Below are positions 38,601 to 52,900 of a stretch of DNA of 64,000 bases, one piece after another; the stretch's first letter is position 1; each line of letters starts with the position of its first letter. A program made the translations under genes and the position numbers. The notes under the pieces are model-generated. The model was not told where the DNA came from and did no database searches. It worked only from the letters and a program-made list of their open reading frames with translations. Where the stretch lies: NCBI RefSeq assembly GCF_047496725.1, contig NC_132974.1, forward strand, positions 14,417,001-14,481,000. Direction: 5' to 3'. Origin of the DNA: Anoplolepis gracilipes (Eukaryota; Arthropoda; Insecta; Hymenoptera; Formicidae).

Positions 38601-41600
38601 ACGCTATATCTCTCTTTTCATACGACGTTATATAAATTTATATCTGTTTTCCTCTCACCGAAATATAAATAAAAATTGATTGATACGATTAAATTTTAAT
38701 TATAGAATGAAAACACATTTAATGCAAATTTTAAGTTCCAAACTATGATTTGATTCTTGAAATTTAAATTTATTTCAATTTCTAATCTTTTTAAATTTTA
38801 TATTCAACTTTTCTCGCTACATTATTTATTGGTGAATATATCTTTCATGTAGATTTCTATAAACTGGTCTTACATCATGCTTTTGCTTCAACTTCCTCAA
38901 TGTTGTTATAACTTATTGTAAGCGGTATGTATGTATGTACAAGTTCCTTTTACAGTCACTATATTGTAGTTAATTTATAAAATATTTTGCTTAATGATTT
39001 GTAAGAAATATGTTTTATTTTTTTTTGGAAGAAAATAAAACATATGTATTTTATGAATCCCGGGTTTTATATCATACTTTTCTATAACATTACTCAACCC
39101 TGCCTGTACACAAATTGATTAAAAATCAAAATATTATAGATATAAATAATGTTGGCAGTCACTATACTACTCTGATTTTATACTCGTGCATGTTGATTGC
39201 ATAATTTGTTGGCATGCACGATCGAACGTGTGCATTCACTAACTGACATAAAGTACCGCGTAGTGCAATTTAAGTATGTTCCTTCACTTTTCTATATAAA
39301 AAGAGAGGCTAAAAGAAAGGTAAATTTAGAATGTTTCTTCATAACAGAGATTCTTCTTATGTATTAAATAAATAGCAGACTATATTTCGCAATATCTCTT
39401 ACTAATGAAAGCACAAAACAGATTTAATCAGATATCTCATATTATTTCGATTACTTATCTGAAATGTTGTAATTCTTTGTAATTCCTTGTAAAAATGTCT
39501 TTTTTCTACCTTCTGCTTGTTTAAAAGAAAAATGTTAATTTGTTGTATATTTTATGTATATACATATATATTAAAATTAATAAATTATGAAACCAATAAA
39601 CAACAAATAATTATAACTATTATTATTAGATGTACAACTATAACTATAACTAAATTATGTTAAAACAAATTGAATTTTAAATTTATTCTATTTTTCCTAT
39701 TATGTCGAGAAAAATTTTGAAAAAGAAACAACTGAATAAATTTGGCGATAGGAAATAACTTTAATTTTTATGCATTTGCTACATATTTTCAAGTTTTAAT
39801 TGTTATATAATTTAGCAATTACAGTATGCATCCCACCAAAATTTTTTTTATATATAATAGGTGAGTTATATAATTATTTCTGTAATTGAAAGTATTTAAA
39901 GGTAAAATTATTGATACTTATCAAAGTTTGCAATAATTTTTTTATAAATATTTTTAACAAGTTCTATTAAGCAAGTAAAAATAAAAGTATTATTTTTATT
40001 TAACATTTGCGCTCAAAGAAGAATTTCATTACATTAAATTTAGCGCAAATCAAATTTTCAATGATATAATATGACAGTATATACATATTACAATATAATG
40101 TGACGTTAACTAGTTTCTTCTTGATCCTATTAATTTGAATGTTAATATAGATGAAAATTTCTCTCAGATATAATTAGTGGTGTGTCCTCTTGCCGAGGAG
40201 GATCGACAGAGAAATTTCACCTCCGGGGTCAGTCGGAATTCGTACTTTCCGTTTCACTGCCATTACTCGCGAAACCACCTAGTGTATTTTCAACACGACG
40301 TATTTTCACGTGAGAAAGGATGAATCGGAAACGATTTTCAAGGCGGTTTCTTGCACGAACGAGAAGAAAAGTGCACGTGGAAATTGTCCAATTGAGCAGA
40401 AATACTTATCCGGAAAATTTTGCACGCTACAAGAAATTACGCTTTCGAAACTTCGCGGACTTTCGACGATTCTTTTTACCGCCGAGTCATTAAATATCAT
40501 TAAGTGTACTTGCGATACATTTCTCTATGTGATTAACAAATTTCGCATTATTAATTCGCTAAAGTATATCACACCGTGATATACGGAACCTTAGTGATTT
40601 TTTAATTAATATTTCAAAATTCTCTTCGCTTAGATATTTTTAATTTTACTTTGTTTAATTTTTGTGCATTTCCAAGTGTAAATTATATTTTGTTTACTAT
40701 ATAGAAGTAACATCTTGCAATACAAAAATAATAGAATTTCATTTTTATCAGGCTAAAAAGAGGCTGCTTGCATAAAATATTTGCACAAAAATTGTACCAT
40801 GCAGCATTTAAAATCTCTACGAGATCAGAAATAATAAACTCGATTCGAAATAAATGGATGTCATTGCGTCATTAAACATGTGCTGCCATTAATATAGGAT
40901 TTTTTTGACATATTTGCACGACGACATACACCCACTGGTCGAGTAAAAGTGAGTGACAAAAAAAAGGAAAGAAAAACGTTTAACCTTTGTTTCATCTCCA
41001 CCGAGGAGAAATTGATTAATTAGACAATCACAAGGAGAGATTTCTAGAAAAGCTGAAATATCGTAGTTTCATATTTCAATTGAATTTCAAGAAGACATCC
41101 ACAGAAAAATAAAATAAATAAAATATAATAATAAAATAAATAAAATATAAATAAAATATAATAATTGTTTTCAGTAAAATAATAATTATTATTTCTTCTC
41201 CCATATAAAATAATAAAAAAAAAATTCTAACCGAATATCTTCGTGATTATATTTTTGTTAAAATTTTGTTCAAATTCTCAAGTAGAAATGGTAAAAGATT
41301 AAGAGCGTAGTAAAAAATACATATTTTTCTAGAAATTAATGTTGCGAAAAACATTGAGGAAAGTCGATTTAACGTCACAATTACAACTTTTTTTACTAAC
41401 ATTATTGCGCCTCATTATAACATTGATTGATCGATAAACGTAACTTTCCTCCCGATATAAACATTGTGTCCTTACGTGACGCGTTACTCGTAATGTTCTC
41501 TCCGATCGCTCGTAATTTATCTTGAATAGCATTTGATCGTCGATTATTAGCACTTATAATTATAGCGATCAACCGTCGTGGTCGTTAGATCGGATCTAAA

Positions 41601-43942
41601 AGAAAGTGAAACGATGAGGTAATAATGCCAAAGATTTCCCGTTTCCAGTCTAATCTAACTTCTAATCTCGAGCCACGAGCGAGATTGTTCGACGAAGGTT
41701 GAAGAGATAAAATGATAAAAAATTAATTACCCAAAAGTTACCCAAAAATATTGGCTTATGAAAGAAATACATTTTTTGTCCCCACTTTTTTCTCGTAAAA
41801 TTTGAGATGAACCGTTGCGAGAAAGTTAGTAATAAAATGCGAAATAGATTTTTAACATGTACGAGTAGCAGCATTTTGCAAAAAAAAAAATTGTTGTAAA
41901 ATATATAAGTATTTCTGAGAGAACATATAAATAGACATATTATTTACATATTACATATAAATAATCGTTTCGTTAAGTTGTAATTTAGTTGTAAAGGATT
42001 ATAACGTGTGAACATTTGCGTAAGATTGCGAAGACAGTATAAAAGATTCGTCTGATGTGATGTGTTGAAATGTGTTGAAAATAATGGACTGTTCCCGGAT
42101 ATTTCGTTAAATAGCATTTGCATAAAGTGAAGCAGATCGCTTATTAGCCAACTGATAATTTGTCCGTTTCATTTATACGATTATAACTCGCAACATTAAT
42201 TAGCTTATGCGAAAGAGCAGACTGTGTAAATTAGAGATACGTTCTACGATTACAGCTAATTACCGGTAATTATAAATTCAATTATCGATTATATATCACG
42301 TAATTGACAATTATGTGAAATTGGAATATAATAACAAGAACATTATTGTAGATACAATTAAAACGATTACAAAAGATACATCAAGATCTGATTGTTTCAA
42401 TAGCTGAAATAAAACATTTAAAAAAATTTTTATAATTATATATTATATTTTATAAAACAGTCGTTAACTGTTTATGCTCAAAATGATTAACATTTATATA
42501 TATATATATATACTTGTGAAATGAAAGTCAGCCTTTTTCTTCCGCATTATCCTGTTATCACGATTTTAAAAATGCACAGACTGGACAATAGTTTAATTGG
42601 ACAACGGCGGTACAGATGTAATTAGCTCGATATAATCGACGATTATTCCGTGATATGTGTCGTATGTAATTAATTTCATTAAAATGAATAATGCATTTTC
42701 ACTTAAGATATCTGCTGATACTGATTTCTTTCCGACACACGCTTCACATTCTATTCTACTCTCCATAGAACATTCACAAGATTTCCAACTAATAATAGAT
42801 TGCGTAATTTCCTCTCGTCCGAGAAATTAATTACATCTGTTCAACTATTCCCACAAAATAATGAATTTCTGCTTGTGTCTTCACGCCATATTCGCTCTGT
42901 TAGTCTCAAAGGAAGGTTTCTGGAGAAAGTGAAAGATCATGTGGCATCCTTCACCTTCACCCATTGTCCTGTACATTTGCCTCGATCTCACTTTGTGTCC
43001 TCGAATAAGTAAAGGTTCGATATATTTCCTTATCGTATCGATCGATTGATTGACAGATACGATGCAATTTCTGAATACATTAATTAAAAATTCAAGAGAG
43101 AAAGAGAGAGAGAGAGAGAAGGATCTAAAAAATATATTGTATAAACGGAAATAATATGTGATTATGTATATTTTAAAATAATTTTTAAGCATAAATATTC
43201 TATTTGCAATTTGTTATTTTGATAAATGCATATCATCTCATAATGCACGCACACATACACACACATATAGTATGAATCATATTTAGAATAATTCTGTATT
43301 TTTACATACGTATTTATTCTCGATATGCTCTGAATGTTCTTTTCAACAAGAAAAAGAAAAATAGAATAAGAAGAGTATCGTAGCAACTGGAGCACCAACG
43401 AATAAAGGATTGTTCTTACGAGGAAAAATTGCTTTTGCATGCCTACTACCATATTTGATTTATGATCTAAAGACGATTTCTAATGCCAGAAAATTGTTAC
43501 AAAACTGTAATACATGTATGTATATTTGTTTTTGCGCTTATAACGTGCGCGCTTAAGATTGAATCAATAATTATTTTTTATCTTAAAAGACAACTCGGTG
43601 TGCGAATTACGTAGAATTAGACGTATCGCCATTGGAAGATTAAGTAAGTCAAAATAGAAGAGTGAAAATTATAATTCCTCTTATGTAAATTACAGAAAAA
43701 CTCCATAGAATTTGTTCACTTTAAGTTTTAATCACTTTTTAATCACAAAATATTACATAAAACTTTTCGTTAAATATATATTATTTTAAATATTTTTTTT
43801 TTCAACACTTTTAAATTAATTGTAAAAATATCTTTATCATGTGTATTTAAGACATTTTTAAAAATATTTTATATAAAAACAAGATTGTTTTATAGAGACT
43901 AGTATGCGTGTGTGTGCGTGTGTGTGCGTGCGCGCGCGAGAG

Positions 43943-43981
<39 letters not shown>

Positions 43982-45335
43982 CAAACATTATGTAAGAACA
44001 ATCATCCTGTTATACTCGATCAAAACGCACTATTGCAAATACCGATGGTATATCTAATCAAATAAAGATTTATTTTCTTGACAAAGACAAACATTTTCTT
44101 GTTGTCCATATGCATTAGAAAGTTCTTATATTTATGCGCAGTTTACGTACATCGTCCGAGCGTCTCGGAGGAGGAGACAAACCGGAAGCTACTGCATATA
44201 TCCGTCATATACATATTTCCACTTATACGCGCACGGAATACTCCATACATGGAAACTTGAAACGTTTTCTCAATGGCCTGAGTGAAAGGTTCTGCGATCG
44301 TTCCACACCGTTTGGATCCACTTCCGATATACCTTCTCAATTAACGACAATTACCTTTCGAGAGAGAATGTTTCCCTTTATCAATTTAATAAGAGAAATT
44401 ATTTATATAATTTTTTCTTGTGCGCTGATATAAAAGCTGATTATGACGGGAAGAAAAATATACTTTTTATTATTAAAAATTTTTGAAACATTAAGACACT
44501 CTTCTTTGGCACAAAACAAGTTTCTACATATTTATTATAAATTTGATAATCTGCGATTGGTGCATCTAAGGATTAATATTTTCTCAAAATATATTACCAA
44601 AAATGGTTTGGGTTTTAGTTTTTTGTCTCGAAACAGAAAATCTTATAAATAGTTTCGCGTACAACATTTCTCTATTCATCAGAATGGAAATCGATTTCAG
44701 AGAGAAACTTAGCAATTAAAATGAGAAGCCATCGAGAGGAAAATATGCGAAATGGAATACATTAGACTAGACGTAAAAGATGTAATAGGAACGAGAAGAA
44801 AATAAGAGAGAAACCAGATAGAGGGTCAAAAGTCACTCTGTTAGTGGGTGAGCGCTCGTTCATTCCTACTTTCAATGCGTGCAATCTTTGTTGTTTTTCT
44901 ATCTTCTTTGAATTTCTATAATACTCACTAACAATTTGATCTAATTATAAGAGAAGATAAAAGAACAAGTAAATTAATATTTTTTAAAGAAGATTGCTGT
45001 ATAATATATAAAGGCAAGTATTAAACGACAAAAAGGTAGTATTTATTAATTAAATATAGGGATGTAAGAAATTCGGTGATAATGTTCAATCATAAGCTAC
45101 TGACATAATTCCAAGTACAAATCAAATTTCACAGTCATTATAACCCTTATTACGTATTGAAACATTGCAAGTTTAGTTAATAAGATTTTTATACTATAAT
45201 TAAATGTAGCAGAATTCGAGTACAAACAGGCGAGTGAGACGCGAGTACGACTACCGTTTGATATCCGTTCTTACGAGAAAAAAAAAATGTAATTAATAAC
45301 GAATAAAATAAAAAATGTAATTAATAAAAAGTGTG

Positions 45336-45366
<31 letters not shown>

Positions 45367-46936
45367 ACGATTAATTTCTCACTGTCAGCAGTGAAATTTC
45401 ACTGATTGTGAGAGATTGTCGAAAAAGATAATCCGAGAATTCACGATGCAATAGGCGCGCTGTATAACGATCTGATTACGTCAGGCGCGGCAATTTCATT
45501 AAATCTGCATATATTCCACTAATCTATGTGCCCGCGGCAATATACATACATATTAAAGCGAATCTGTGGAGAAATTTCGAAACGCGAATCCAATCAAACA
45601 TTAAAGTTCCCATTGCGGAAACGCGAGAATGATGATTGATGGATCTTTGATGTCATCAAACATGAGGTCTGAACCAATCTAATCGAAACAAAATATAGTT
45701 ATTATTTAATATTTTCTTTCAACCCCATAAGTAGACGTACGTAGTAGATTTGTGTTAATAACAAGTGTTACAATATCACAATTAATATTAATAATTCGTA
45801 GAAATAATTCTATACTCTCTACGAAAGTTTTTAAATTATTTTATAACTTTTAAAATATTTATTTATATTTTTATTTTTTCAATATCAATTATATATCGCT
45901 TATAATAATTTAGAAATTATCTGTATACTGAAATATTATTTTTTATTTTTATACAAAAGTAACAACAGATTTCTTATGAAAAGTTTTAATTTTAAAATTT
46001 TATGTGTAAGCACAAAAGTTTCACGGTTATAAAATATAAAATTAAAGCAATTTTCAATTAGCGTGGCTTTCCTTATATATTTAAATTTTTATTCACATTT
46101 ATACGATTTGACCACTATGAGTTGTCAATTTTAAATTAAGTATAAAAACCGATTTTATCATCGAGAGATTTGGGATTGTGTGATACACGAATTAATGTAT
46201 TATGAAGTTACAAATCACTTGAGAGCGTAATTTTATTGCCTCATGATCGACTAAGACTAAAGTGCGAAAAATACTGTATTATATTTTCATAATTATAGAC
46301 ATTTTATGTCTTTTTTAAATATAAAAAAAAATCATATTTTTTCTTGAAAAAAAATAAATACAAAAATCTGCTGATATTATATATTAATATTAATCCGCTT
46401 ACTATAATCATAATATAAAATCGAATCACGATTAAATTGTACAAAAGATTAGATGAATATTACCGTCATTTTTATTCAATTACTTCCGTTATGCAAATTT
46501 TTTGCCGGCCATTTGAAGAAAGTTTTTTGACATAAGGGAAAGTTATATGCGATAGAGTTCATTAAAGAAAATGAAAGTTCTCTCGAAAATCATCTCTTGA
46601 TAATTCTTGTAATTTTTCGATTAAGTTTAAATTAGTTAAAACGAATACGCACGAAATATTGTAAAATGTAAAATGAAAAACTTAATTAAAGAATTATTTC
46701 TGTATAATCAGATGTATTAGATGATGCTGCAGAGGCGTTTTTCTTAATTTTAATTTCCATTTAAAAACAAAATATACAGAATAGATGTAACCTAAATACA
46801 ATATTACTCTCTTACTCACCTGTTGAAATTGCGACAAATCGGGATTTAAAATTGCAGGATCGACTTCGGCAGCTATAAAGATGTCCACCCGCAGTATCAA
46901 CGTGGTCCATAGAAAACACAAGTATCTTCGCTTCAT
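27584..46936 (-). CDS. Secreted Gln-rich protein with two FAS1 domains
   Basis: Eight exons (46936-46820, 33809-32158, 31937-31549, 29489-29374, 29053-28916, 28468-28267, 28085-27861, 27672-27584) give 975 residues with every junction in phase. Exon 1 encodes a signal peptide (KRR, then a hydrophobic stretch to FIAAE). Exon 2 encodes about 550 residues of low complexity: Gln-rich (residues about 70-190) then Ser/Thr/Pro-rich. Exon 3 adds more Ser/Thr before FAS1 domain 1 begins near residue 700. Domain 1 shows GPYTVFVPTDKAF and HHVIPG; domain 2 shows GPKTFTIFAPIDSAF, RHVIPT and a final NGVLHAIDGIL. FAS1 domains typically mediate cell-matrix adhesion, as in periostin, TGFBI and insect fasciclins. 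No GPI signal or membrane segment follows domain 2. Joining exon 1 across a 13-kb intron rests on strand, phase and splice signals and is the weakest step. Confidence 0.85.
29490..31548 (-). other. FAS1 gene intron 3 with repeats
   Basis: A 2-kb intron. It contains a poly-T run (about 29781-29807), a GA run (about 30337-30369) and an open frame on the gene strand at 30605-30930, described separately. Otherwise it is AT-rich and featureless. Confidence 0.6.
30605..30930 (-). CDS. Possible alternative 3' exon with a membrane segment
   Basis: On the minus strand, inside the FAS1 gene, an acceptor (AAGTTTCAG|TTCTG, AG at 30932-30931) opens about 108 codons to a stop at 30605. Exon 3 ends in phase 1, and joining it here keeps the frame. 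The peptide has a hydrophilic lead with DSNDC and NNSGWW, then a hydrophobic stretch (VSFFAQSTVICISCFALVV) and a basic/polar tail. The block is GC-richer than the surrounding intron. It would truncate FAS1 domain 1 and give a membrane-anchored mucin-like isoform. It could instead be part of a nested gene, or chance. I recognise no family. Confidence 0.35.
36857..36878. repeat. Poly-A run
   Basis: A homopolymer of about 22 A in the large intron. Confidence 0.9.
43905..43977. repeat. Compound (GT)(GC)(GA) repeat
   Basis: Alternating GT and GC units pass into a GA run of about 30 bases. The first half alternates purine and pyrimidine (Z-DNA-prone) and the second half is pure purine. Confidence 0.9.
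45339..45362. repeat. Poly-T run
   Basis: A homopolymer of about 24 T in the large intron. Confidence 0.9.
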
Positions 46937-47309
46937 CGCGGAAAATAATTATCTCTCTGACTCTCAATCTCGACGTTCACACCACGACGAAGCACCTGTT
47001 GTATTCTTCTTTGAATTTCACCAATTGTGATAAATTAATACATCAAAATTTTCTGTATTTAATTTACTTTCAGTAGTCTAGCTCAGTTGTTTACAATCCT
47101 CGTAAATGAAAATGAGATTCACCTTTCTTTCAACTATCTCGCTGAGATCAGGCGTGAAGATGACGTTCTCCTTATTGTCTTAAGGTTTGTTTCAGCTTTT
47201 TCGATCTTATCAGGATCGTGTTCTCGTCTAATGATGTGGAAGAAATTCTCGTCTCTGCGCGTCTTCCAAGACACTAGCATTGAATTCAGCACAGCTCGTA
47301 TTCCTTCCT

Positions 47310-47324
47310 TCCTTCCTTCCTGCC
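47310..47324. repeat. (CCTT)n short tandem repeat
   Basis: Four TTCC units lie between the putative initiator and the signal-peptide exon of the FAS1 gene. Confidence 0.8.
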
Positions 47325-47349
47325 CGTTTTAAGAAGAGGTAAGAGATCA

Positions 47350-47370
47350 GGAAGAGACTGAGCTGCCAGT
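47350..47370 (-). promoter_or_regulatory. Possible initiator of the FAS1 gene
   Basis: The minus strand reads CAGCTCAGTCTCTTCC, containing TCAGTC, which fits the arthropod initiator. It lies about 420 bp upstream of the signal-peptide exon in a GC-richer block. No TATA box is evident. This is inference from the motif and position. Confidence 0.3.
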
Positions 47371-47752
47371 TGAGTAGCTTAACGAGTTCGCACGTTGACG
47401 AGAACGAGTTCGGGACTGTTGGAGATCAGAAAACGTCCGAGAGTTTTACTTCTCCGATGTGGGAAGAGTTCTCGTGGTCCGCCAGGTGGGAGATAGCCAC
47501 CAGGTAGAACGGTGAACGTTACGAATAAGGAACCCACTTCTTCTCTCGGTATTTTCCTCCGGCAAAGTATGCTCTGTAATATTGATTAGACAAGATAAAA
47601 ACAGAGAGAGATCTTTCTCGCGCGTGCAATAACATCAATTGAAAATTAAAGAATCTTTATAATAAATTAAATAAAAATTTACTCATTGTCAGCTTGACCA
47701 TAAGATTATTTTACTAAAAAATTCAAGTCATATTTCTTAAAAATTACACATT

Positions 47753-47754
<2 letters not shown>

Positions 47755-47810
<56 letters not shown>
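47755..47810. repeat. (TA)n microsatellite
   Basis: About 28 TA units upstream of the FAS1 gene. Confidence 0.95.
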
Positions 47811-47814
<4 letters not shown>

Positions 47815-49942
47815 CTTTACTCTATAATAAATAAAAAAAATATATAATCAAATAAAATGCAAACTATTATATAATAATAATTTGCAGCCTTTTAGTAACT
47901 GTATATGTTTGTATCATTTCAAAATAGAATAAAATATTGTTTTACTTTTGTATTTCAATCAAATTACTCTAGAAATTGTGCATGTATAATTAAGATAATT
48001 CTAACTTTGTGTTGCGCACATGCCTTGCCATTATGTAAGAAATTCGCGGATAAAATTATAAGTTAAGAAAGTGATATGTCTCAGTTTAATAATTTCCACA
48101 GTAAACTTTGGAAGATCATAAAATATATATTGTACTTTCAAGAAGCAGAGTTTTTAACTGTGGCTATGATCGAAGCGACAAAAAAATTCCTTTCCTATTC
48201 TTTCTATTTCTTTATTATACTATCAATAAAAGATCGAAAGAATAGCATTATATAGGACTATAGGAAATGTTTATCTACCTGTATTACTCAACACCAATCG
48301 AAATCGAGCGGAAAACTTAAACGGACATTGACACATTATACAATTTCATCCAAAACAGTGTTCCGGAGAGCAAGCAATTGCGCGACGTGCTGTTTTAAAG
48401 CTGCTTTTTTTCGTGCTTCCTGCGCATTAAATAATGCAATTTTATTTGCAGCTCCACAATGCTTTTTGCCACTTATTAATCTGCCTTTAAACGATCTCTT
48501 TTACATTATGTAAATAACGAAATTATTATCTCAATTAACTTACAATGTCTTTATAATTTTATTAATGTGAATATATTTTTCCATTATTATATATATATAT
48601 ATATATTGTATATTCTATTATTTTATATTTATTTATTAATTATTTTAATATATTTTTTTATTATTTTTCTATTATCTATATACGTTATAATTTTTGTAAA
48701 CTCTTTCCTTCTTTGAGGTATAAATTAATACAAGATGATCGATGTCTCTTATTGGATAGAATAGAGAGTTAGTATACGAGTCTTACGAAAGCTTTATCAT
48801 TACAAGTAAAAAAAAAAAAAATAGATCTTGGAATTTTAGTTAGAGCACGGAGCGTGTGAAGCAACCGAAGCGTGTTCGAGACCAATGGGAAGAAGCCAGT
48901 CCGTGTAACGAAATATAATGATTAATAATTTACGCAATGCAGCGATGCTATTAAAGAATCAAGATCATGCGATACGTACTCGCTCGATCGGCGTTGGTCA
49001 TAAAACGTTACTTTCTGATTAAGCAGCTAAAATCTTCTCGGAATCGCTCCGAATCGCTCCGGGCGACGAAAACGCGCCTGTTTACAACAAATCTTCCTTT
49101 CTCCACTCTCGATTGTGCGACGATGAGTTTCGTTTATAAATCGATTACCCATTTCAAAGAAGGATTCATGACATGGGAAAGCTCGTCCGTATAAAAGTCT
49201 TTCATAAAAGTATCTTCAAACACTGGTTAGGTTTTATTGACTAATCTGGGTGACAAATTCCGTGAATGCGCGCGCATCAACTTTCTCTTTAAAAACTTTG
49301 ATAAAGCCCATCACATTTTTTATTACACAATTAATTATTTAAGTTTAATTAACTTATCCTGAAAAAAAAATTAAAATTTACAAACATTTAAATGGATAAA
49401 ATTTTGATATATAATTGCGTACTGTAACAATAAGTTTGACAGTGAGCTTGTAAAAAACCATCCTTTTTAAATTATAGAAAAACTTTACTATTTTAATATA
49501 ATATTCTCAAATAACAATTTTTATTCGATAAACAATTTTATTCTCAACGAATGCAATGTTTTATTTTTTACTAGTAAATGGTAATAATAAAATAGTAAAT
49601 ATAATACTATAACTTTTAAAATAAAATCTCAAGATAAAAAATATATACGTACATATTCTCATATACAAGAGATGTAATAGTCATCCATTTCGCAAAATTG
49701 TTTATAAAAAAAAACAGCTGTCGTGCTAATTTAATATCATTTGCATTTTAAATATCGCATACTAAGTAGTCGCATGCAGTTTTCCAATCACATTACGAAA
49801 TCTGGAAAATATAAATAATTAAACGAGAATTTTCACACGATAGGTATTAGATATTTATAATTTCAAACTTGTTCATTACTCAATCACACTCTAGGTATTT
49901 TATGAACATGAACTATTAGAATGCCGACTTATGTGTATTACG

Positions 49943-49947
<5 letters not shown>

Positions 49948-49987
<40 letters not shown>
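49948..49987. repeat. (CT)n-(TA)n microsatellite
   Basis: About 15 CT units followed by a few TA units. Confidence 0.9.
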
Positions 49988-52900
49988 CGCATCACTGTTT
50001 TTCATATTATGTTGAACCAAATATATTAATCGATATAATTAGATTGATAAGTTTGATCTCAAGATTTCAACAATTTTAAAATGTTTCGATTTTTATATAT
50101 ACGCACTCATACGCGCAAAGTAATTTTGTCGATATATCTTATTTATTATCCATTTGATTCAGTACTCGTTTAATTTGTCTTTTAATTCTCTAGATTTAAA
50201 AAAAATATTATATACATGAGATAATGAAGCTTTATTGCTCTAAAGAAGAAAAGTGTATAAAAAATATTTTTAAATATAAATAAATAAAATAATTATATAA
50301 GAAACACAGTCATCTAATTTGTCGATTAATTTAATATTACGAAATTACGATGTTACAACGCTTTTCAATCGTAGAAAACCAATTAAGACATTAAGAGAGC
50401 CGCGTTACGTAAGATAACATAATGTTGTCGTAAACTTATCACGAACGAGACATCTGCCATGTCGCTACTCGAAAAAGTATTGTGTGGATATACGACTATA
50501 CATATTATGTTTGGGAAAGAGGCTTTCCTGTTCGTGTACGTGTGTGAATTCTCGTTAAAAAGCGTTTCACTCGAATGAAAGGGAGCGGAAGCGATTTTAA
50601 TGAGGCGAGAATTATACGATCCCTTATCATGAAGAAATCTTTTTGAACTTTTTGATAATAGTATGCAAAAGTTATAAAAAATATCGCAGATTAATAATCG
50701 ATCAGTATCAAATAATTATAAAACAATAGCTGAAACATTTTGCCGAAGCTTAAAAAGGACGCGCTATAATTTGTCTCGATTGTTAATGAGCGCATTAATA
50801 TGAGATAATCTGTGCGTGATGCAATATATTAAATAACAATAATTCTACCGTAAAAAAATGCTCGAATGCTTCTTTTGTACGTCTCATTCTTCGACTTTGC
50901 GACTATCATCTTTTGCAGACATTTTTCTGGTCGCCAAGGTAATTGCTCGGACAATTTGCCGCCAACGCGTTCGCCGACATCGTGGCCGCATTGCACCGCA
51001 ATATAATATCGCGTTGCAATAGCAGTGCACTGTACTTTCCAACTATCTAATTAGGTCACCAAATATGGTGACACACACACACATACACACATACACATGT
51101 ACGCAAAAGAAAAAAGAATATATTGAAAAGAAAAGATGTAAAAAAGCTAATAATATTCTTTATTGTTTATAAAATAAAGTTTAATTTCCTTCTCATTTCT
51201 TATTTGACGATTAATGCCCATATCTATCAATATGATTTAAGCTTTAATCATTGATTATAACTTGTGGAATGGTTAGTATTAAAATATCAATTTTATTATT
51301 TTTATATCATTTTCAATAGTTATATCGTTAGAAATATTGATATTAATCATCTTTTAAATTGATTGGTAAACATAAGTGTGTACACGTGCACGTGTGTGTG
51401 CGTGTGTGTGTGTTTTATTAATATTTTTCGCAAATAAAAGATTGAATACGTAAATAGACACTGTGTTAATTTTTTTTATCGTATTTCCGATCATTTTTGT
51501 TAATAAATATATATATATATATATATAGTTTGATTTAAAAAATGATATATATATAATTTAGTAGTATTGATTTTAGAAAGAGATGAAAATCAACTCACAT
51601 CATACATATATATAGCTAATTTATCAAAAACTAATTATATATAAAATAACAGTTTAGTCGGGCCATCTTATTTTTTTCTTTCCCCAATAAATTCCACAAT
51701 AAAATAAATTTATTACATTAAGTCTCTATCAGCATGGTAAAATTGCAGTTTTTACAAGAAACGAGAATTTTTAAAATCACATCATATTAAAATGCACAAT
51801 TTTATTGTAAATTGACTTTTTTTAACATATCAGAAGATAAAATTTTGCGTATAATTACAGAAAAAGTTGATTTTTTTCTTCTTCAAAAGAATCGATAATG
51901 TAGAAGTAAATAATATTCTTAAATTAAACATAAAATTAAATAAGATTACATATTCATGTTCATATATATATATACATTCAAAGTATTTACTATCGATTTA
52001 CTTACATGCCGGTTAGGTTTCTTCATCCTAATAAGTGCGCTTCGACTATCGATGGCCGAAAATTGTCGTGATATTTATTGTTATATATATATAATAACGA
52101 TTGTATAAATTATAAATAACGTTTCATGTGTGTGTGTATGTGCAAAGTGCCAACATCCGACATTATGTGGAAAAATCGCGATAATTTAAAAATATATAAG
52201 GTATAAAGTATGAAGTAGTTAAAATCGACTCTGCGATTTCTCGCGGCGCGTTTTACAACTAATTACGATTTGAAATTTATCGACGAATGGCAATGAAATT
52301 CTCGAAATATTAAAATCGGAGTGTGTCCCATTTGACCACCACACGTCGCAAAAATAGCCATATATATTTATATATCCCACTTTAAAATCCTTTACATTGC
52401 GAGAAAAATAAAATTCCTTGCAAAATAAATATCAAAGAAAATGCATTAATTGTAATAATAATTATTTTTAATATGCAAAATTTTCCAATATTAAAAACAA
52501 TGTTAAAATATATATTGTAAGAAATATTTAAAAATTTGAAAATTTGAAAATTAATTATAAATTTTCATATTTATTTATTTAACGAATTTATTTAATTATA
52601 TATATGCATTTATTTAATATATTCTATCTTCCTTAATACAACAAAAACAGATTACAACATAAAAATATATATGTTGTAATTTATGACTAGTTTATAAAAA
52701 TTTAATAAAAAAAATAATAATAATCATGAGATAATCTCCAAAAATTACCTAAATTATTTATATTATTTAAAAAATTATGCAAATATTTATTTATATTAAA
52801 ACATTTGCATCATAGAACTATGTTTGCAACAAATAAAGCACAGGAAAACATTAAATATTATGTAACAAAACACGATTAAGAATTATAAAGAATAAAATTG

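Larger units (their letters stand above)
33810..46819 (-). other. Large first intron of the FAS1 gene
   Basis: About 13 kb of AT-rich DNA without a supportable exon on either strand. Open frames are short and repeat-driven. Notable contents are a poly-A run (36857-36878), a CT run (37044-37072), a GC-richer island (40170-40480), a GT/CG/GA compound repeat (43905-43977) and a poly-T run (45339-45362). Such a long first intron is a usual place for enhancers, but I cannot identify one. Confidence 0.55.

Noticed and set aside
44134..44433. 99-codon plus-strand frame in the large intron
   Set aside because: Moderate GC but no recognisable domain, no clear acceptor or donor, and the opposite strand is equally open.
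48837..48883. tRNA-like A-box and B-box strings (TTAGAGCAC, GTTCGAGACC)
   Set aside because: No acceptor-stem pairing or anticodon arm can be drawn around them. A decayed tRNA-derived SINE is possible but unsupported.
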